Below are positions 1 to 12,780 of a stretch of 64,000 nt of DNA, piece after piece. Location: positions 124,001 through 188,000 of the forward strand of contig SSNU01000272.1 of assembly GCA_012064415.1 (NCBI GenBank), in the 5' to 3' direction. This DNA comes from Gyrodactylus bullatarudis (Eukaryota > Platyhelminthes > Monogenea > Gyrodactylidea > Gyrodactylidae). The position numbers and the translations under genes are program-made. Positions within the stretch are counted from its first letter, which is position 1. The number at the start of each line of letters is the position of its first letter. A model generated the notes under the pieces. That model ran no database searches. It saw only the letters and a list, made by a program, of their open reading frames with translations, and was not told the DNA's origin.

Positions 1-3000
1 AGCGACACCCCTTATCAAGGCGATTTCAATGGACAACATATTTGCCACCGTTTTTCTTCTTTTGGAGAACTCCGATATTACCAAATGTGATTTTGATTCT
101 AACTCTGTGGTAAAATTAATTTATATACTTATTTGTAGATTCATATCGCTATTAAAAATGGAAATCCCGATTTGCTGAGAATAATCATGAATACGTTGAA
201 ACAGAAATCTCTAACTAAAATCTTGATAGATAAAAAGAATAAGTTTGGATTTTCGCCTATCCTTCTTGCAGTTGTTCTCGGAAATAAATCTTGCTTGAAT
301 GAAATTATCAAGCACAGACCAAATTGTCTAGACCAGACAAACTATGGCGATAATTGTCTTCATTTGGCTCTGAAATCTGGAAATTTTGAAATGATCAGAT
401 TTCTCGTTGAAAAAGTTAAAATACCAATAGACATCCACGACAATAATGGTAACTATCCAATTCATTTGGCCATTGACCAAGAGGACACGAAAATTCTCAA
501 TTACCTAATTAAATTTGGTGCTGACGTTGAAGAGAGGACTTTCCATCAGTTGACTCCGTATCTGATTTCTATCATTAAGAAAAAAATTGACCATTTCAAA
601 GTATTAGTTGATAACGGGGCAAAAACATCTGTCACAGATGGCAAATGTAGAACTGCCATTCATCTAGCAGTTAATCATAGAGCCAGAGATATTCTACCGG
701 TAATTACAAGGTGATGAAGTTTTTTCCTGGTAAAAAATTTTGATTAGAAAGATTAGATAATTCTGTTTGGGTTATTGCATTGGTATCATTAAAAAAATTT
801 ACATTATCTTGAGAATATTTTGATCAGTTTACTGATCTCAAAATGAATGAAATTCCTTGAGATAAGAAAAACGAAAATTCTTTAGAAAATTCACCATTTT
901 CAAAGTCAATAACCGATAGGCATAATTTGAATGCTATTGAAATAATTTGTGTTGAAAGATTGTAAAACTTATTCGTTGGACTTTAACTTCTTCGTCCATC
1001 AAGTGACAGTTTTTATGGATTTAAATTGGGTCGTGTTCTCTTGCTTGAATTAACTCTAAATTAATAAGAATGCTAAATTTTCTTTAGATTTTTCATAATT
1101 TATTTAGCTAATTCTCGAAAGAGAAAACTCTTGCTATCTGATCAACAGCCCCGATTTGGAGAATAATACACCCCTCTTGTTGGCTTGTCAGTGCAACGAT
1201 TATGAATCTGTCGAGGTGAGTTTCTAAAAATTCATGCAAACTGACTAAAGTATGAGCACTTCTATTTGCAGATTCTTCTGAATAAGGGTGCGAATAGAAA
1301 AATGAAGAATGCCCTAGGCCAAACAGTCCTTCATATTGTCGCTGGCAAAGGAAACTTGAAGTAATCATTTTGAATTTGAGTTTCATTCAAACTGAAATTA
1401 GCTTGAGTTAGCTATTATATTAATATATATATATATCTAATATATATAGTATATATTCTGTATATAAAGCTAGTTGACATGAAGGTGAGAATTTAATATT
1501 TTCACAAAAAACTTAATATTTTTCTCCAAAAATTCAGAAAAGAATTTATTTTTGAATCACACGATGAAATGTGTGAGTTGTGGGAATAAAAAAAACTTGT
1601 AAAAAAATTATATGTGGCCAAGATAATTTTTGAATTTCGAAAATATGCCAAATTTCTAATTTTTCGATTAAATACAAATCTGTACTCAGAGCACAGGGAG
1701 GACTAATCATGACTGCAATTATTTAATTTCAACACAGGAAAAAGTGACCATAAATGCAATATTTAAAATCTGATGAGTATGCCTGAAATAAAGCACTTCT
1801 CTCTCAATAAATTTTTTGAAAACTAAATTGGGTCATTTCATAATGGGATTCAAAAAAAAATATTTCTGACAATCCGTGGAAAAAATGTTGAGTTTTTTGT
1901 AAAAATTGTAAACTCTCATCTTTACGTCTATCAGGTTTATATATGTTACAGTATATTCTTAGAATTAGTTTTTTTCTAAATATCCTAGTATAATCTTAAA
2001 ACCAGTACAAAACTAGTATATCCTTAAAATTATTAAAATTTTAAGAATATCCTAATCTCGTACTGGGCTTGTCAAGTATGTCTTTTTTCTTATTCAAAAG
2101 TTTCAAGATGAGTTTCAAGTTTCATAATTCTTATTTATTTGAGCAAGACAGGGAATGATGGCACTTAGAATTACATAAAAGACCTTTCTTTTTACAATTA
2201 CACGAATTACTTTGACAGAGGTATTTTTGAGCTCAGCAAATTGTTAAATGATGAAAATCAGCTCTCGATCTCAAAAAATTTAGATCATTGATATGAATGA
2301 AATACCATACTTTAATAAAGTAGCATTTTAATACCTTTATTTTCAAAATAATACATTATAAGACTTTGAATCCTGATGATATAGAAGAAAAATTATAAAT
2401 TTAAATGGTTTTCAGAACAGAGAGAAAAGCTGGTTGAAAAGCTCGTGAAATCAAAGATTATCCCTCCAAATCCTCCAAATATTTTTTGAAAGCTTCTCTT
2501 GCTCTTGCTTCTTCTGACTTTGACATGACTAGACGATAAAGTGATAACACACAAAAAATGATTTTCACGAAGCCTGTCAAATTTCTATTTGATTGGTTGT
2601 TTTGATTTCGGAGGATTGTAAAAAATAAATGTTACCAATTCCATAGTGATATTATCTTGAAACTTTTGAATAAGAAAAAAGACAAACTTGACATGCCCAG
2701 TACGAGATTAGGATATTCTTAAAATTTTAATAATTTTAAGGATATACTAGTTTTGTACTAGTTTTAAGATTATACTAGGATATTTAGAAAAAAACTAATT
2801 CTAAGAATATACTGTAACATATATAAGAGAAATGCATTTATCAATGAAACGTAGAAATTTATTTCTCTAATTTGAATGCAAATTTATTCATCTCGGAGAA
2901 TTCGAGATAGGTAAACTTTCATGTTTCATCACGAACAGGATTAGGCCGTTTCCTTTAAATTGATTGAAAATTAAGAGTAACAAGTCTTTAGTTTGTTTTG

Positions 3001-6000
3001 TAAATCATGTTACTTGTAGTTATAAAAAATCTGATTTTTTTAATACGAGATGTAAATCAGATGCTTGATTCCATCAATTAGGAAATATCACAATTTCATA
3101 GCGGATTCATAACTGGTAACTCAGACCAATTTTCTAATTTAAGGATCACGTCTTTATTTAACCCATAGATTCAAACGAATGTCGCATTTTAGTTTTTTGT
3201 TTTATCATTTGTTATTATTTTATAATTGAAGAGGACTGGAAAGTTAATTTTGTACATATGAGCTGGTTTCTACTCTCAAATGAAATTAGATTATCGAAAA
3301 TTTAAATCAAGATTGATACTCTGAATGATAAAGTATTTTATCAACAGACCTACGCAGCATTTTTTATTGATTAAATTTTATAGCTGACTGCTTCTTCAAT
3401 TTTTATCAAATTCTTGCATTAAAACAACAATAAATCTTTATCTTTATAGGAAATCAAAATGAAATAGTAAAAATAACTATTATACTAAATACCAAAATCG
3501 TTACATGTTTGCTATGAATAATAAAATGCATTTAAAATATTCATATTTTCAATTTGTAAAGATCTTTGAGTAAAGAATCTTCGAAAATTGAATTTGTTGA
3601 ATAAAGACCCCAAAAAAATGCTTCATGAAGTTTCTAATGGAATTTTGTAGAAAATTTTTGATAAGTACTGTAGCTATAATTTGTAATCAACCCCCCTTCA
3701 GTTGTGAAATACCAATATTGGATAATAAAAATACTTCTGGATCAATTATTTATTGAAAAGTTTGTGTAAAGAAGATATAAATCAACATTAACAGAAAGAT
3801 TTTTTAGGTTTAATGGTTTTTTTGGAAAATACAAATCAAAAATTTGTCTTATTTCTTCATTTTTAACACATGAAAATAAATGTTTAACTTTTCGTTCTCT
3901 ACTTTTCACAGTGATTAGTAATCACTGATTACGAATCTAAAATTGGTCTAAAGCTAATGTTTTTAATTCAGAGAGCATCTCAAGGAACTTAATCAGATTC
4001 GACCTGTAATGAATAATCAATAAAATTCCGTTTACTTTTCATCTATTATCTTCGGAAATGGGTTTAGAAAATTGACCCTATCGAGACGAAAAGAAAACCA
4101 AACGAGAAAAATACTCGAGATTGATATAAAACGATTTTAAATGAGATTCTATTGGGAATGCTATTTAATAACGATTCTTTTGATCTCATCTAAGAAAGTC
4201 GATTTTATATTGAATTTCCCATCTACTAACAAGTAGAAGGAAACCAAATTTTTATTAATACTTTATATTGAAGTTTAGTCTTTTTGGTATTTTTGAGATT
4301 ACTTTTGTTAATGAATATTGCAGCACCTATACTTACAAAGGTTACTAGAATTATTTCGTTCTAGGTGCTTAGGTAATATATCCCACAGGAACGTCTTATT
4401 TGATAATGGATTAGCCCATGTCGCTGAATGTTACAGCTGTAAAATTCTCTGTAACTTACAGACTGTAAGTTTCTTTCGTACTAGTCTCGGTGGGATCCCT
4501 TAGTAAGCTGTAACATTCAGCGACATGGGCTAATCCATTATCAAATAAGACGTTCCTGTGGGATATATTACCTAAGCACCTAGAACGAAATAATTCTATT
4601 ATTACTTTTATTATATTATTTAGGCCTGCGTATTAACTCCAGAGAGGGGTTAATTTCTTTTCTTCAAAATTATCCATTTTCTTTGAACTTGGACAGCACG
4701 TGTCTGATGCATGATATTTTCCAAGACTTAAGTATATAGTAATGAATTGCTAAAAGAAATGACCCTGCTCTAATATGAAAATATAAGTTTATGAACTTTC
4801 CAATATTCCGAATTTCATGTAAATTAGCTTTGGAAAAAATTCAGTATAGTTATAATATTTCTCTCTTTTGATAGACTCCTCAAAATGTTGATAAAGGACA
4901 TGCGTTTTCTTGATGAAATTGACAATTATGGAGACACACCACTTCACTATGCAGTCAAGGAAAATAATCTTTCATGCGTTAAGACTCTGGTAGAGAATGG
5001 GGCCAACATTCACAAGACGAATTTCGAGAATTATCGTCCAATCTGTATAGCCATATCTAAAAACTATGAATCTATAGTGAAATTTTTTCTTGATAACGGC
5101 ATCGACATTTCAGGACAAATTGGGGATTCCGTGAGCTGTCTAAATAACTCTAAATCTTCAGTTACCTCCACTTCATGTGGCTTGTAGACAAGGTAAAGAG
5201 AACTTGGTCACTTTACTCCTCAAACGTGGAGCCAATCCAACTTATCGAGTTGAAAGCAAATTCATCTCTGTCCACAATTACTCGAATGCTCTTGATGTTG
5301 CTGTTGATCATGGGAATGAGTATGTATTGTGATTTCCTCAATTTTTCTTTCGAAAGAAATTGCGCTAGAAAAATTATTCTCTGTCGTCAATGGTTTCCAC
5401 AAGTCCTACGTAATAGGACCATTGATACTAATGATAAAATTTGGTCACCGATGCGGAAACTCATCAAATTCATGCCAGGTGAGTGAAATGAGAATGTTTT
5501 TCTAAAAACTTTTCGTAAATGCTATCTGATTATGAGTTTGCTCATAGGTTCGTTCTATTCTACATGGGAAAATTCTAGGAACTGTAGTCAGATTAGTTAT
5601 AATTTACAATAATGAATTCTCGAAAATTCCTCATGCGCTGATTGGTCATTCTCACTCAAATCCCGATCAGTCATCTTCTATAGTACTCATTATTCGATAC
5701 TTTTATTACTAATTTTATTCACTGTTACTTGTACAACAGGTGACCCAAACCTAAAACCCCTAATAAGAAAATCTTAATATGATTCATAATTATAGAACTG
5801 GCAAACGAAGTTTTCGACTGGTGCATCGACACGAATAAGAAACAACCTGACGATAAAGATTTCGAGCTTACCTACAATTTTGAGCTTATCGATGACAGCT
5901 ACGAATTATGGAATGAGGAAGTGGAAACTAGGTTACAAGTAATTTTCACAATTAAAATTCTTCGATTCTAGCAAAAGTCTTCATTTACGGAGAATATAGG

Positions 6001-9000
6001 CCAGGCTATAAAATCAAAATTGGGGTTTAATGTAAGTCAAAAATGATTTAAATCTCCAATACAAGTTATCTAATTCTTTTTAATGAATTTTAATAAAGGT
6101 AGATTTAATTGGAATATAACCAATCTTTTTCCAAAGCCTCTTCCAGAAGTTTCGGTACTGAGATAGTCAAGTACCTTCTTCAGTGGATGAGAAATCTGAG
6201 CTTTCTTCAATTATATCTAAAACCTTTAGCAGTCCTATTGGTGCAGATCTGAAACACCGTTCAAATTTCTACCTTAAAACCAACCTGCTGAGAAACAAAC
6301 TTAAAAACCTAAAATTGACCATCTGCTAAAGCAATAATCAATGAAAGCCTTTTTTCTCTATCTCAGCACCGAAGCGTTTGGAAGAAAAATAAAGTTGTTT
6401 ATATTCCAATTAATTTTCCTTTTACTAAGATTAATTAAAGATTTCATATTCCGTTATGGACCAAAAAAATTTTCCTATCGATTCTTCTTAAAATTATCGT
6501 AACATAAAGCTAATTGATATGAAGTTGGGGATCTATTATTTTTACAGAAATCTCGATATTTTAATCAAGAATTCGAATTTCTTAAAGATTTTCTGAAATC
6601 CTACTCATGCTGCCCACTTTTACCATTTGAAGAAAAAAAATCTGAAAAAAAATTATTTTTATGAAAAATATGGTCCCATTTGGCGCCAAAATCCTATTTT
6701 TCGAACTTTGATCTGAAAATTTTTGTTGATTTGAAAGTGGGAGGCTGATCGAAAGAGTTTTTTCAGGATTAAGATAATTTTATTTCTACTTGAAAATCAA
6801 TGAAATTCGATAATTCAAAATCTCTCGAAAACGGGGGAACTGTCGATAACTTGACGGTGCTAGTCAACTTTCTTGTCTAATTTTAATCCTGAAAAAACTC
6901 TTTCGATCAGCCTCCCACTTTCAAATCAACAAAAATTTTCAGATCAAAGTTCGAAAAATAGGATTTTAGCGCCAAATGGGAATTTGAAAAATGACCATAT
7001 TTTTCATAAAAATAATTTTTTTCAGATTTTTTTTTCTTTAAATGGTAAAAGTGAGCAGCATGAGTAGGATTTCAGAAAATATTTAAGAAATTCGAAGTCT
7101 TGATTTCTGTAAAAATCATAGATTCCCAACTTCATAACAACCAACTTTACATCTTTACTTTTTAGAAAATATCCGAGGTTGTTAGAAATAGAAAAGATTC
7201 AAAGTTGAAGAATAAGAAGAAGAGTTCAGAGAAAGCGATCACCTATCATACAAGAAAATATGTATTTGCAAATCATCCGCTAAAACTGATGGTATGTTGA
7301 AATTAATCGAAAAAAATTTAGCTTGATATGCAACAAGAAAAACTACTCCGGCATCCCCTTGTAAAAACTCTCATCAAATTGAAATGGTCCAGGACTGGTC
7401 TTTTTACCTATTATGCAAATCTATTTGTGTTTTTATTGCTGGGTGTATGCTTTGTAACATATATGATTCAATCAGATCCTCCATACATTTTAAATCCAAA
7501 GTGAGTTCTTAATTCAACAACACTTTTACATACTACACCTAGTCGATGTATGAAGATGGGAATTTATGATTTTTACAAGATTCTTAATCTTTTCATCAAG
7601 AAATAGAATTTGATCAAGAATTTTCTGGAATCTAGATTATGGAGCCTCTTTCACGGTACGGAGAAAAAAAATTTAGAAAAAATCTATTTTTAAGGAAAAT
7701 ACGGCAAATTTGAAATCTTGAAGTAGCGCCAAATTCCCATTTTTTTGAACTTTGAGTTGAAACTTTTTGTTTGTTTTGAGAGAGTGATCAAAAGTTGATT
7801 TTTAGGATCACAATTAGTCAAAGAAATCAAATATGCTGAATCTTGTTTTGAGAATCACCCCTTAATCGTGTCAAAATCAAATTTTGATTTTTTTATCATT
7901 TTCCCTACTTGAAAGTCGATGAAATTCGATATTTCAAGATCCCAGAAAAATGACGAATTTATCAAAAATTTTATTATGATCATCGGTTTTTTTGTCTTAT
8001 TTTGATCCTAAAAATCAACTTTTGATCACTCCCTCACACTGAAATCAACAAAAAGTTTCAATTCAAAGTTCAATAAAAATTTGGCGCTACTTCAAGATTT
8101 CAAATTTGCCGTATTTTCTTTAAAAATAGATTTTTTCTAAATTTTTTTTCTCCGTACCGTGAAAGAGGGCCTCATAATCTAGATTATAAAAATTCATGAT
8201 CAAATTCGATTTTTTGATGAAAAAATTAAGAATTTTGTAAAAATCATAAATTCCCATGTTCATATTAGCTAGCTTTATATGTCCACAGAAAGTTTTTATG
8301 AATTTTCTTAGGAATAAGTATCTTTGTAAATTTAAATTACACACAATTGCGATACTTGATTGACAACCTTTGCGCAAAAAAAGATTTCCTAAAGTTATTT
8401 TCAGAATTTGGATAATTTCTAAGACTTTCGATGTAGAGATTAAAGAAAACTATTTGTATCATCGCTAATAAGTACAGATAGAAAAAATGTATTAAAGTTG
8501 CTCAAAAATTTTCTTCATGTAAACACTTTTCAAAGTTTCAATGCACGGATTTTCCTATCCTGAACATGCTGGTTCCAAAAATATATTCATATTTATTATA
8601 TCTGGTCTTTATAACTATACGAGATGATCAGATAAATTTTAATTTATCCGTAAAACTTTTGAGCCTATTTCAGGTAATCTTTGACATCTTACTCTGTATA
8701 GTTATTATAGATGTAGGGATGGCTCGCTCCTGGATGTTTTTGTAAACTGCAAAAACTATTTTTATATTCAATTTTATGTGTAGATTAATAAAAGTCAACT
8801 CCAAATCTTTAAATTTCAAGCTTATTTTTCAAAGAGGTCAGGCTAATGTACAGGTAAAACCCCCCTGAAAATAGAACAGATTAATATTAATCGGGATAGT
8901 ATGTGTATAGGGTTTTTTGGAGAGAAGAATAGTGTAATTTCATCGGTCAGTCCCCATAGAACAAACAGAGTCAAGTATATGTTTTCGTAATTTTCAGAGC

Positions 9001-10941
9001 TCATTTTGATCTGTAACATGAATCTTTTTACAATGTAAAATTTACATGAAGAGAATTTTTTTTGAAAATACTTGAGGTGACAATTAGACAAGGTTTGAAT
9101 TCATTAGAAACGTTTGAATGATTTTTGAAGATTTCTGCACCACTTTGCGTATCAAAACCCTTGAGGATTTCAATTTCACAAATATTAATGAAAAATTCTT
9201 TATTACAGCGGTGATCGTAACCAGTGTTACCTCAAGGCCGAAGACAAGCTGGCTTTTTATAACCAGTTAATCATACTGAAACCCTTAATACTGGCTTTAG
9301 CGGGAGTGTGCTTATTGAAGAATGTAATAATTTTTTATTTTGATCCTTTGCATCCAAATAATGGTGTCTTATTCGTCGACTAACTCCAAATTTTACTATT
9401 CCAAGTCTAAGCTAATACTGTAAAAGAAAAGAGTTTTTCCTAGTACATCAGTTTAGAGAGATGTAAGAAATATTTATTACCTTGAGTTACCTTCAAAATT
9501 ATGAATTTTAACCGCGAATTAATTTTTCTGTCGAATACTAGTTAAGTTATAAATTTAAAACTTTAGAAGTTCATATTATTAAATCCAGACGTAACTCTTA
9601 TGTGATATGTTAGTTGGCATTTTTTTGAATTTTTAAATAAAAATTTCTCTTTAAGATTATTCAAGTTTTTGTGCAAAAACTCGGCTATTTCCAGCAAATT
9701 GAATCCTACATTGAAGTATTCTTGTACATTTCAAGTATCTTGGTTGTCCTCGATTTCAACGAGTGTAATAGAGCCAATGGAAGTCGTTTAGCAAGTTAAA
9801 GTTATTTTCTTTAAAAAAATTGAAAAATAATATTTCCTTCTCAACACACAGGATTGGCAATGGCAGCTTGGTGTGACTGCAACTTTAACCTTTTGGATAA
9901 CTGGGTGCTTCAATTTGTGTAAAATTCCATTCTTTGGAATTTACTTTGTGCTATTCACAACTGTGACAAAGACCTTTCTAGAATTCGCATTAATATTCTC
10001 GGTATTCGTTTGTGGATATTCAATAATCTTTTACCTGCTGTTTGCCAACCAAACATACTTTCTCAATACCAAAATTGCCATAATGAAAACTTTTAGTATG
10101 GCCATAGGAGAACTCGACTATAATGCTGTAAGAAAGAAATTTATTCAAATTAACGCATTTCGAATGATTGCTAAAGCTATTTGATATGAAGATTAGAATT
10201 TATGATTTTTACATATGAAGAGAAAAATCTATTTTCAAGACAATTATGCCATGTTTTAAATCTCGAAATAACGCCAAATTCCCATTAGAGTTGAACTTAG
10301 AGTTGAAAAATTTTGCTGATTTAACTCTAATATCGTGTGAAAATTGAATTTTGATCCTTTTCCCTGAAATCGATGAAAATGAGATGATTCAAGATCCCTG
10401 GAAAATGACGAATTTATCTAAATTTTATGGTAATAATCGGTTTTCTTGTCTTATTGTGATCCTAAAAATCAACTTTTGATCACCTTTCTACTTTGAAATC
10501 AGCAAAATCTTTCAACTCATGGTTCAATGGGAATTTAGCGCTAACTCGAGAGCCACAATTTGCTTAGAAACTGATATTTTCAAATTACTTATTCGATAGG
10601 TTTTCTTCTCGGATTCAAAGTTGATTTATCCGACATTGTCATTCCTTGTTTGGTATACATTTATCCTGTTAATTAATCTTGTTTTGATTAATTTGACAAT
10701 TGGTCTTGCTGTCGATGATATCAGCAGTGTCATGAATCAGGCCAAAGTGAAACGCCTTCAAATGAAGGTTGATTTATCCCTGGAAATTGAATCATTTTCT
10801 TATAAGAAAAAGAATCAAGTAGTGAAAAAGCTGACGTATGTTATGAATAAAAAGCTCGGATTAAGAGATAAATTCTGGAAAATGTTCTTCTGTCCAAAAA
10901 TTCCAGATTTTAGATCAAAGAGAGTAAGTGGGGAAATCTGA
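1..10941 (+). CDS. TRPA-like ankyrin-repeat cation channel (5' partial)
   Basis: Exons read by phase: 1-109, 139-710, 1149-1215, 1272-1360, 4875-5130, 5162-5319, 5357-5478, 5796-5938, 5972-6031, 7166-7291, 7322-7500, 9209-9323, 9656-9790, 9852-10127, 10600-10941; about 915 residues, all phases compatible. Ankyrin repeats fill roughly residues 1-480 (motifs such as GDTPLHYAV and LPPLHVACRQGKENLVTLL). A linker with SPMRKLIKFMP follows, which is typical of TRPA channels, then S1 (YYANLFVFLLGVCFVTYMI). Exon 14 carries S5 and a pore loop KTFSMAIGELDY; the last exon carries S6 and the post-S6 LTIGLAVDDISSVM. Family knowledge: a tetrameric plasma-membrane cation channel for chemical, thermal or mechanical sensing. 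The actual stimulus cannot be read from sequence. Intron 9791-9851 uses a GC donor (GCAAGT). The stop at 10941 follows a possible donor (GTAAGT at 10927), so a further C-terminal exon is possible. Confidence 0.9.
1466..1931. repeat. Foldback element family A, copy in TRPA intron 4
   Basis: Left end AAAGCTAGTTGACATGAAGG and right end ending TCATCTTTACGTCTATCAGG are approximate inverse repeats. The ends resemble the other family A copies (6506, 7538, 19882, 25947, 59272). No coding capacity is seen. It lies inside the 3.5 kb fourth intron of the TRPA-like gene. Confidence 0.6.
1938..2826. mobile_element. Non-autonomous DNA element with ~170-bp terminal inverted repeats
   Basis: The arm beginning near 1938 (TATATATGTTACAGTATATT) reappears as its near-exact reverse complement ending at about 2826, over roughly 170 bp including an ACTAGTATATCCTTAAAATT stretch. 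The centre (about 2115-2650) has no convincing ORF. The arms differ at only a few positions, so the insertion is fairly recent. It sits within the TRPA intron directly after the foldback copy at 1466-1931. Confidence 0.8.
4346..4598. repeat. Near-perfect palindrome, 93-bp arms with 67-bp loop
   Basis: Bases 4346-4438 and 4506-4598 read as reverse complements with no mismatch noticed (TAGAATTATTTCGTTCTAGG and on through GCGACATGGGCTAATCC). The loop itself holds short inverted pieces (CTGTAACTTACAGACTGTAAG, partly quoted). The lack of divergence between the arms indicates youth or recent arm conversion. It lies in the TRPA fourth intron. Confidence 0.85.
6090..6430. repeat. Foldback element family B
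   Basis: TTTAATTGGAATATAACCAA near 6103 and the inverse, ending near 6425 (TTATATTCCAATTAATTTTC), pair together. The inner arms share a CTGAGATAG motif, inverted. A one-armed relative occurs at about 56,805-56,880. It is located in the TRPA intron between exons 9 and 10. Confidence 0.6.
6506..7149. repeat. Foldback element family A
   Basis: Starts AAAGCTAATTGATATGAAGT and ends with the imperfect inverse (CCCAACTTCATAACAACCAA then CTTTAC). The arms are about 300 bp, with a central ACTTGACGGTGCTAGTCAAC. It is closely related to the copy at 19882-20590. It makes up most of a TRPA intron (6032-7165). Confidence 0.8.
7538..8276. repeat. Foldback element family A
   Basis: Left GATGTATGAAGATGGGAATT pairs with right AATTCCCATGTTCATATTAG, ending in CTAGCTTTATA. 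The internal arms contain TTTGATCACT-type segments in inverted order. It lies inside the TRPA intron 7501-9208. Small ORFs here are only by-products of the palindrome. Confidence 0.8.
10172..10590. repeat. Foldback element family A, shorter decayed copy
   Basis: Begins AAAGCTATTTGATATGAAGA. The internal arms (GGCGTTATTTCGAG against CGCTAACTCGAG, and TTTGATCC/GGATCAAA types) still pair, but the right terminus is eroded. It fills the last TRPA intron. Confidence 0.6.
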
Positions 10942-12780
10942 GATATATTCCATGAGTTGTCTGATTTTCTCAAAAACTGTTGATATCATTATACTAATTA
11001 GTAGTGCTTGCTCAAATATCTTGCATTCAAACTAATAAATTTCGTCGGTTCCCTTTAGACTGACTAGAAATTTCATTTGAAAAATCTAGTTAAATCTACA
11101 AAAAACGCTTTTTATTGAGTGGAATTGAATTTAAAAAATAATCATAATTTTTAACCAAGTAGTTCTTTAGGGAGATGTTCGGCATAGATTGACTATAACG
11201 TTGTTCGCTTGCTGCCTGACTATGTTGTATTCTGGCTTGTATTAGTCTATCTGTATAAAAAGAAAAAGGAGAGAAAGGTGTAGTATTTCTTAAAAAATAA
11301 GGATTATAAAAATTACAGTGATTGTTATAGTAATCAGAATTATTAGAGTAATAACTCTGATAATATAACTCATCACTTTAAAGAACATTAAAATTAAGAT
11401 TAGAATAAAAAACATTTAGATTACCCTGATAAAAATAGTTAGGACTCACACAATATTTCGAATACATCTTCTGGCGTGAGATTTTTCAAAAAACTTAAGA
11501 TAATTAAAACCTTTTGTGTCCAATCAAAACATTAAACCAATCAGATTTCTTCTCAACTTTAACCAATCAATTCTAACCAACGATTTCCAATATTTATATC
11601 CGTCTTATTACCATTAACAACCTCGTTTATTTTAATCTCTATAGACTCCAAAATCATATTTTTATACTTATTCCTGTATATCTTAAGTTTTTTGAAAAAT
11701 ATCAATTCAATTGTCTCCAAATTTTTTCCAAAAAAGGTAATTTTTTATTATCAGTAAAAGCGTAACTTCTGAATATGTTTCCAAAAGAATTTTAGAAAAT
11801 TTCATCGAGAATAGCTTTATCTAGGTTTTTAACGCAAAACTCTTGCGTCTAAACCTTTTCCAGAAATCTAGCTCTAATGATAAGAGAAATGAATTTTTTT
11901 CAACCTAGATATATAAAACTATATAATCAATGGATCAATCCAAGAAACACTATACTTTTTTAAATATTTAGCCAGTATAATAAAATCTCAAAATTTACTA
12001 AGCGCTGTCTATTTACGATTTGTATGAAATTTTAACTTGATCCAATCTCTTATCACATCAATAGAAGCTTTATGATAATTTTCTTTAGTGGAACCTGAAT
12101 AATTCTGAGGACGTCAATGAAAGTGACGTTAGTTTGAACCAGCAACTGGTGATGTTAAAGACAAGTGTACACTCGTACATGTTGAATAACCGATTGAGGA
12201 AAGACTCCGATTCAGACTGATTTATTGATTCTAAATGGTCTATTTAATCCTTCTCACATCAAAATTATCCTAATAAATTTATTTATGATAAAGAACTTTG
12301 TTCCCTATTCATTGGGCATGTAAAAATCAATTTTTTCTAATCTTTCTATCAGAAGCCATCATATTTTAAAGTTTTATTCGTGCTGAAACCTGCTAGCATA
12401 TAAAGAGGATTATATTTTCGCTGAAGAACTCCGGAGAGTACTTTTTAATATTTATCATAGAATATAGAACCCAAATGATGTTTGGCATAGTTTTGAAGAG
12501 AATATTTTGAGATTTTATTCATTCTACGCTATCGTAATGTCTCATGTTTCATACAGATATCATAGAAAAAATAAATTTCATTTCATGATGAGATAATTCT
12601 TTTTTTTAAGTAAAAAAGTTGGGAACTCATTTAATGTCCAAGGTATTCAAGTTTTAAGTGGCTATATAGTTAGAATTCATATGAAAATTTAAGGAATTCT
12701 AAACATGAAGAAGTTTTCTGAGTCATGCCTCACTACAAAACGATCGATAGTTCAATTGGAAAGGTTGGTACGAAAAAGAT
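10942..12780. other. Intergenic, no gene seen; Penelope-linked repeat patches
   Basis: No supported ORF. Near 11,190-11,280 is a patch (GACTATAACGTTGTTCGCTT) that recurs at 43,562-43,650 and, more loosely, at 23,603-23,760. Patches near 12,455 and 12,640 resemble 43,030 and 43,720. The stretch probably represents the decayed 3' region of the minus-strand Penelope-like element and its relatives. Confidence 0.5.

Noticed and set aside
1108..1386. 92-codon minus-strand frame
   Set aside because: Opposite two TRPA ankyrin exons that fit the gene on the plus strand.
5175..5486. 103-codon frame starting at 5175
   Set aside because: It crosses a TRPA exon in the wrong frame and then meets the right one (SPMRKLIKFMP). 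The spliced model explains both parts.
6873..7067. Plus-strand frame inside the foldback element
   Set aside because: It is the by-product of palindromic repeat sequence, as is the minus-strand frame at 8120-8377.
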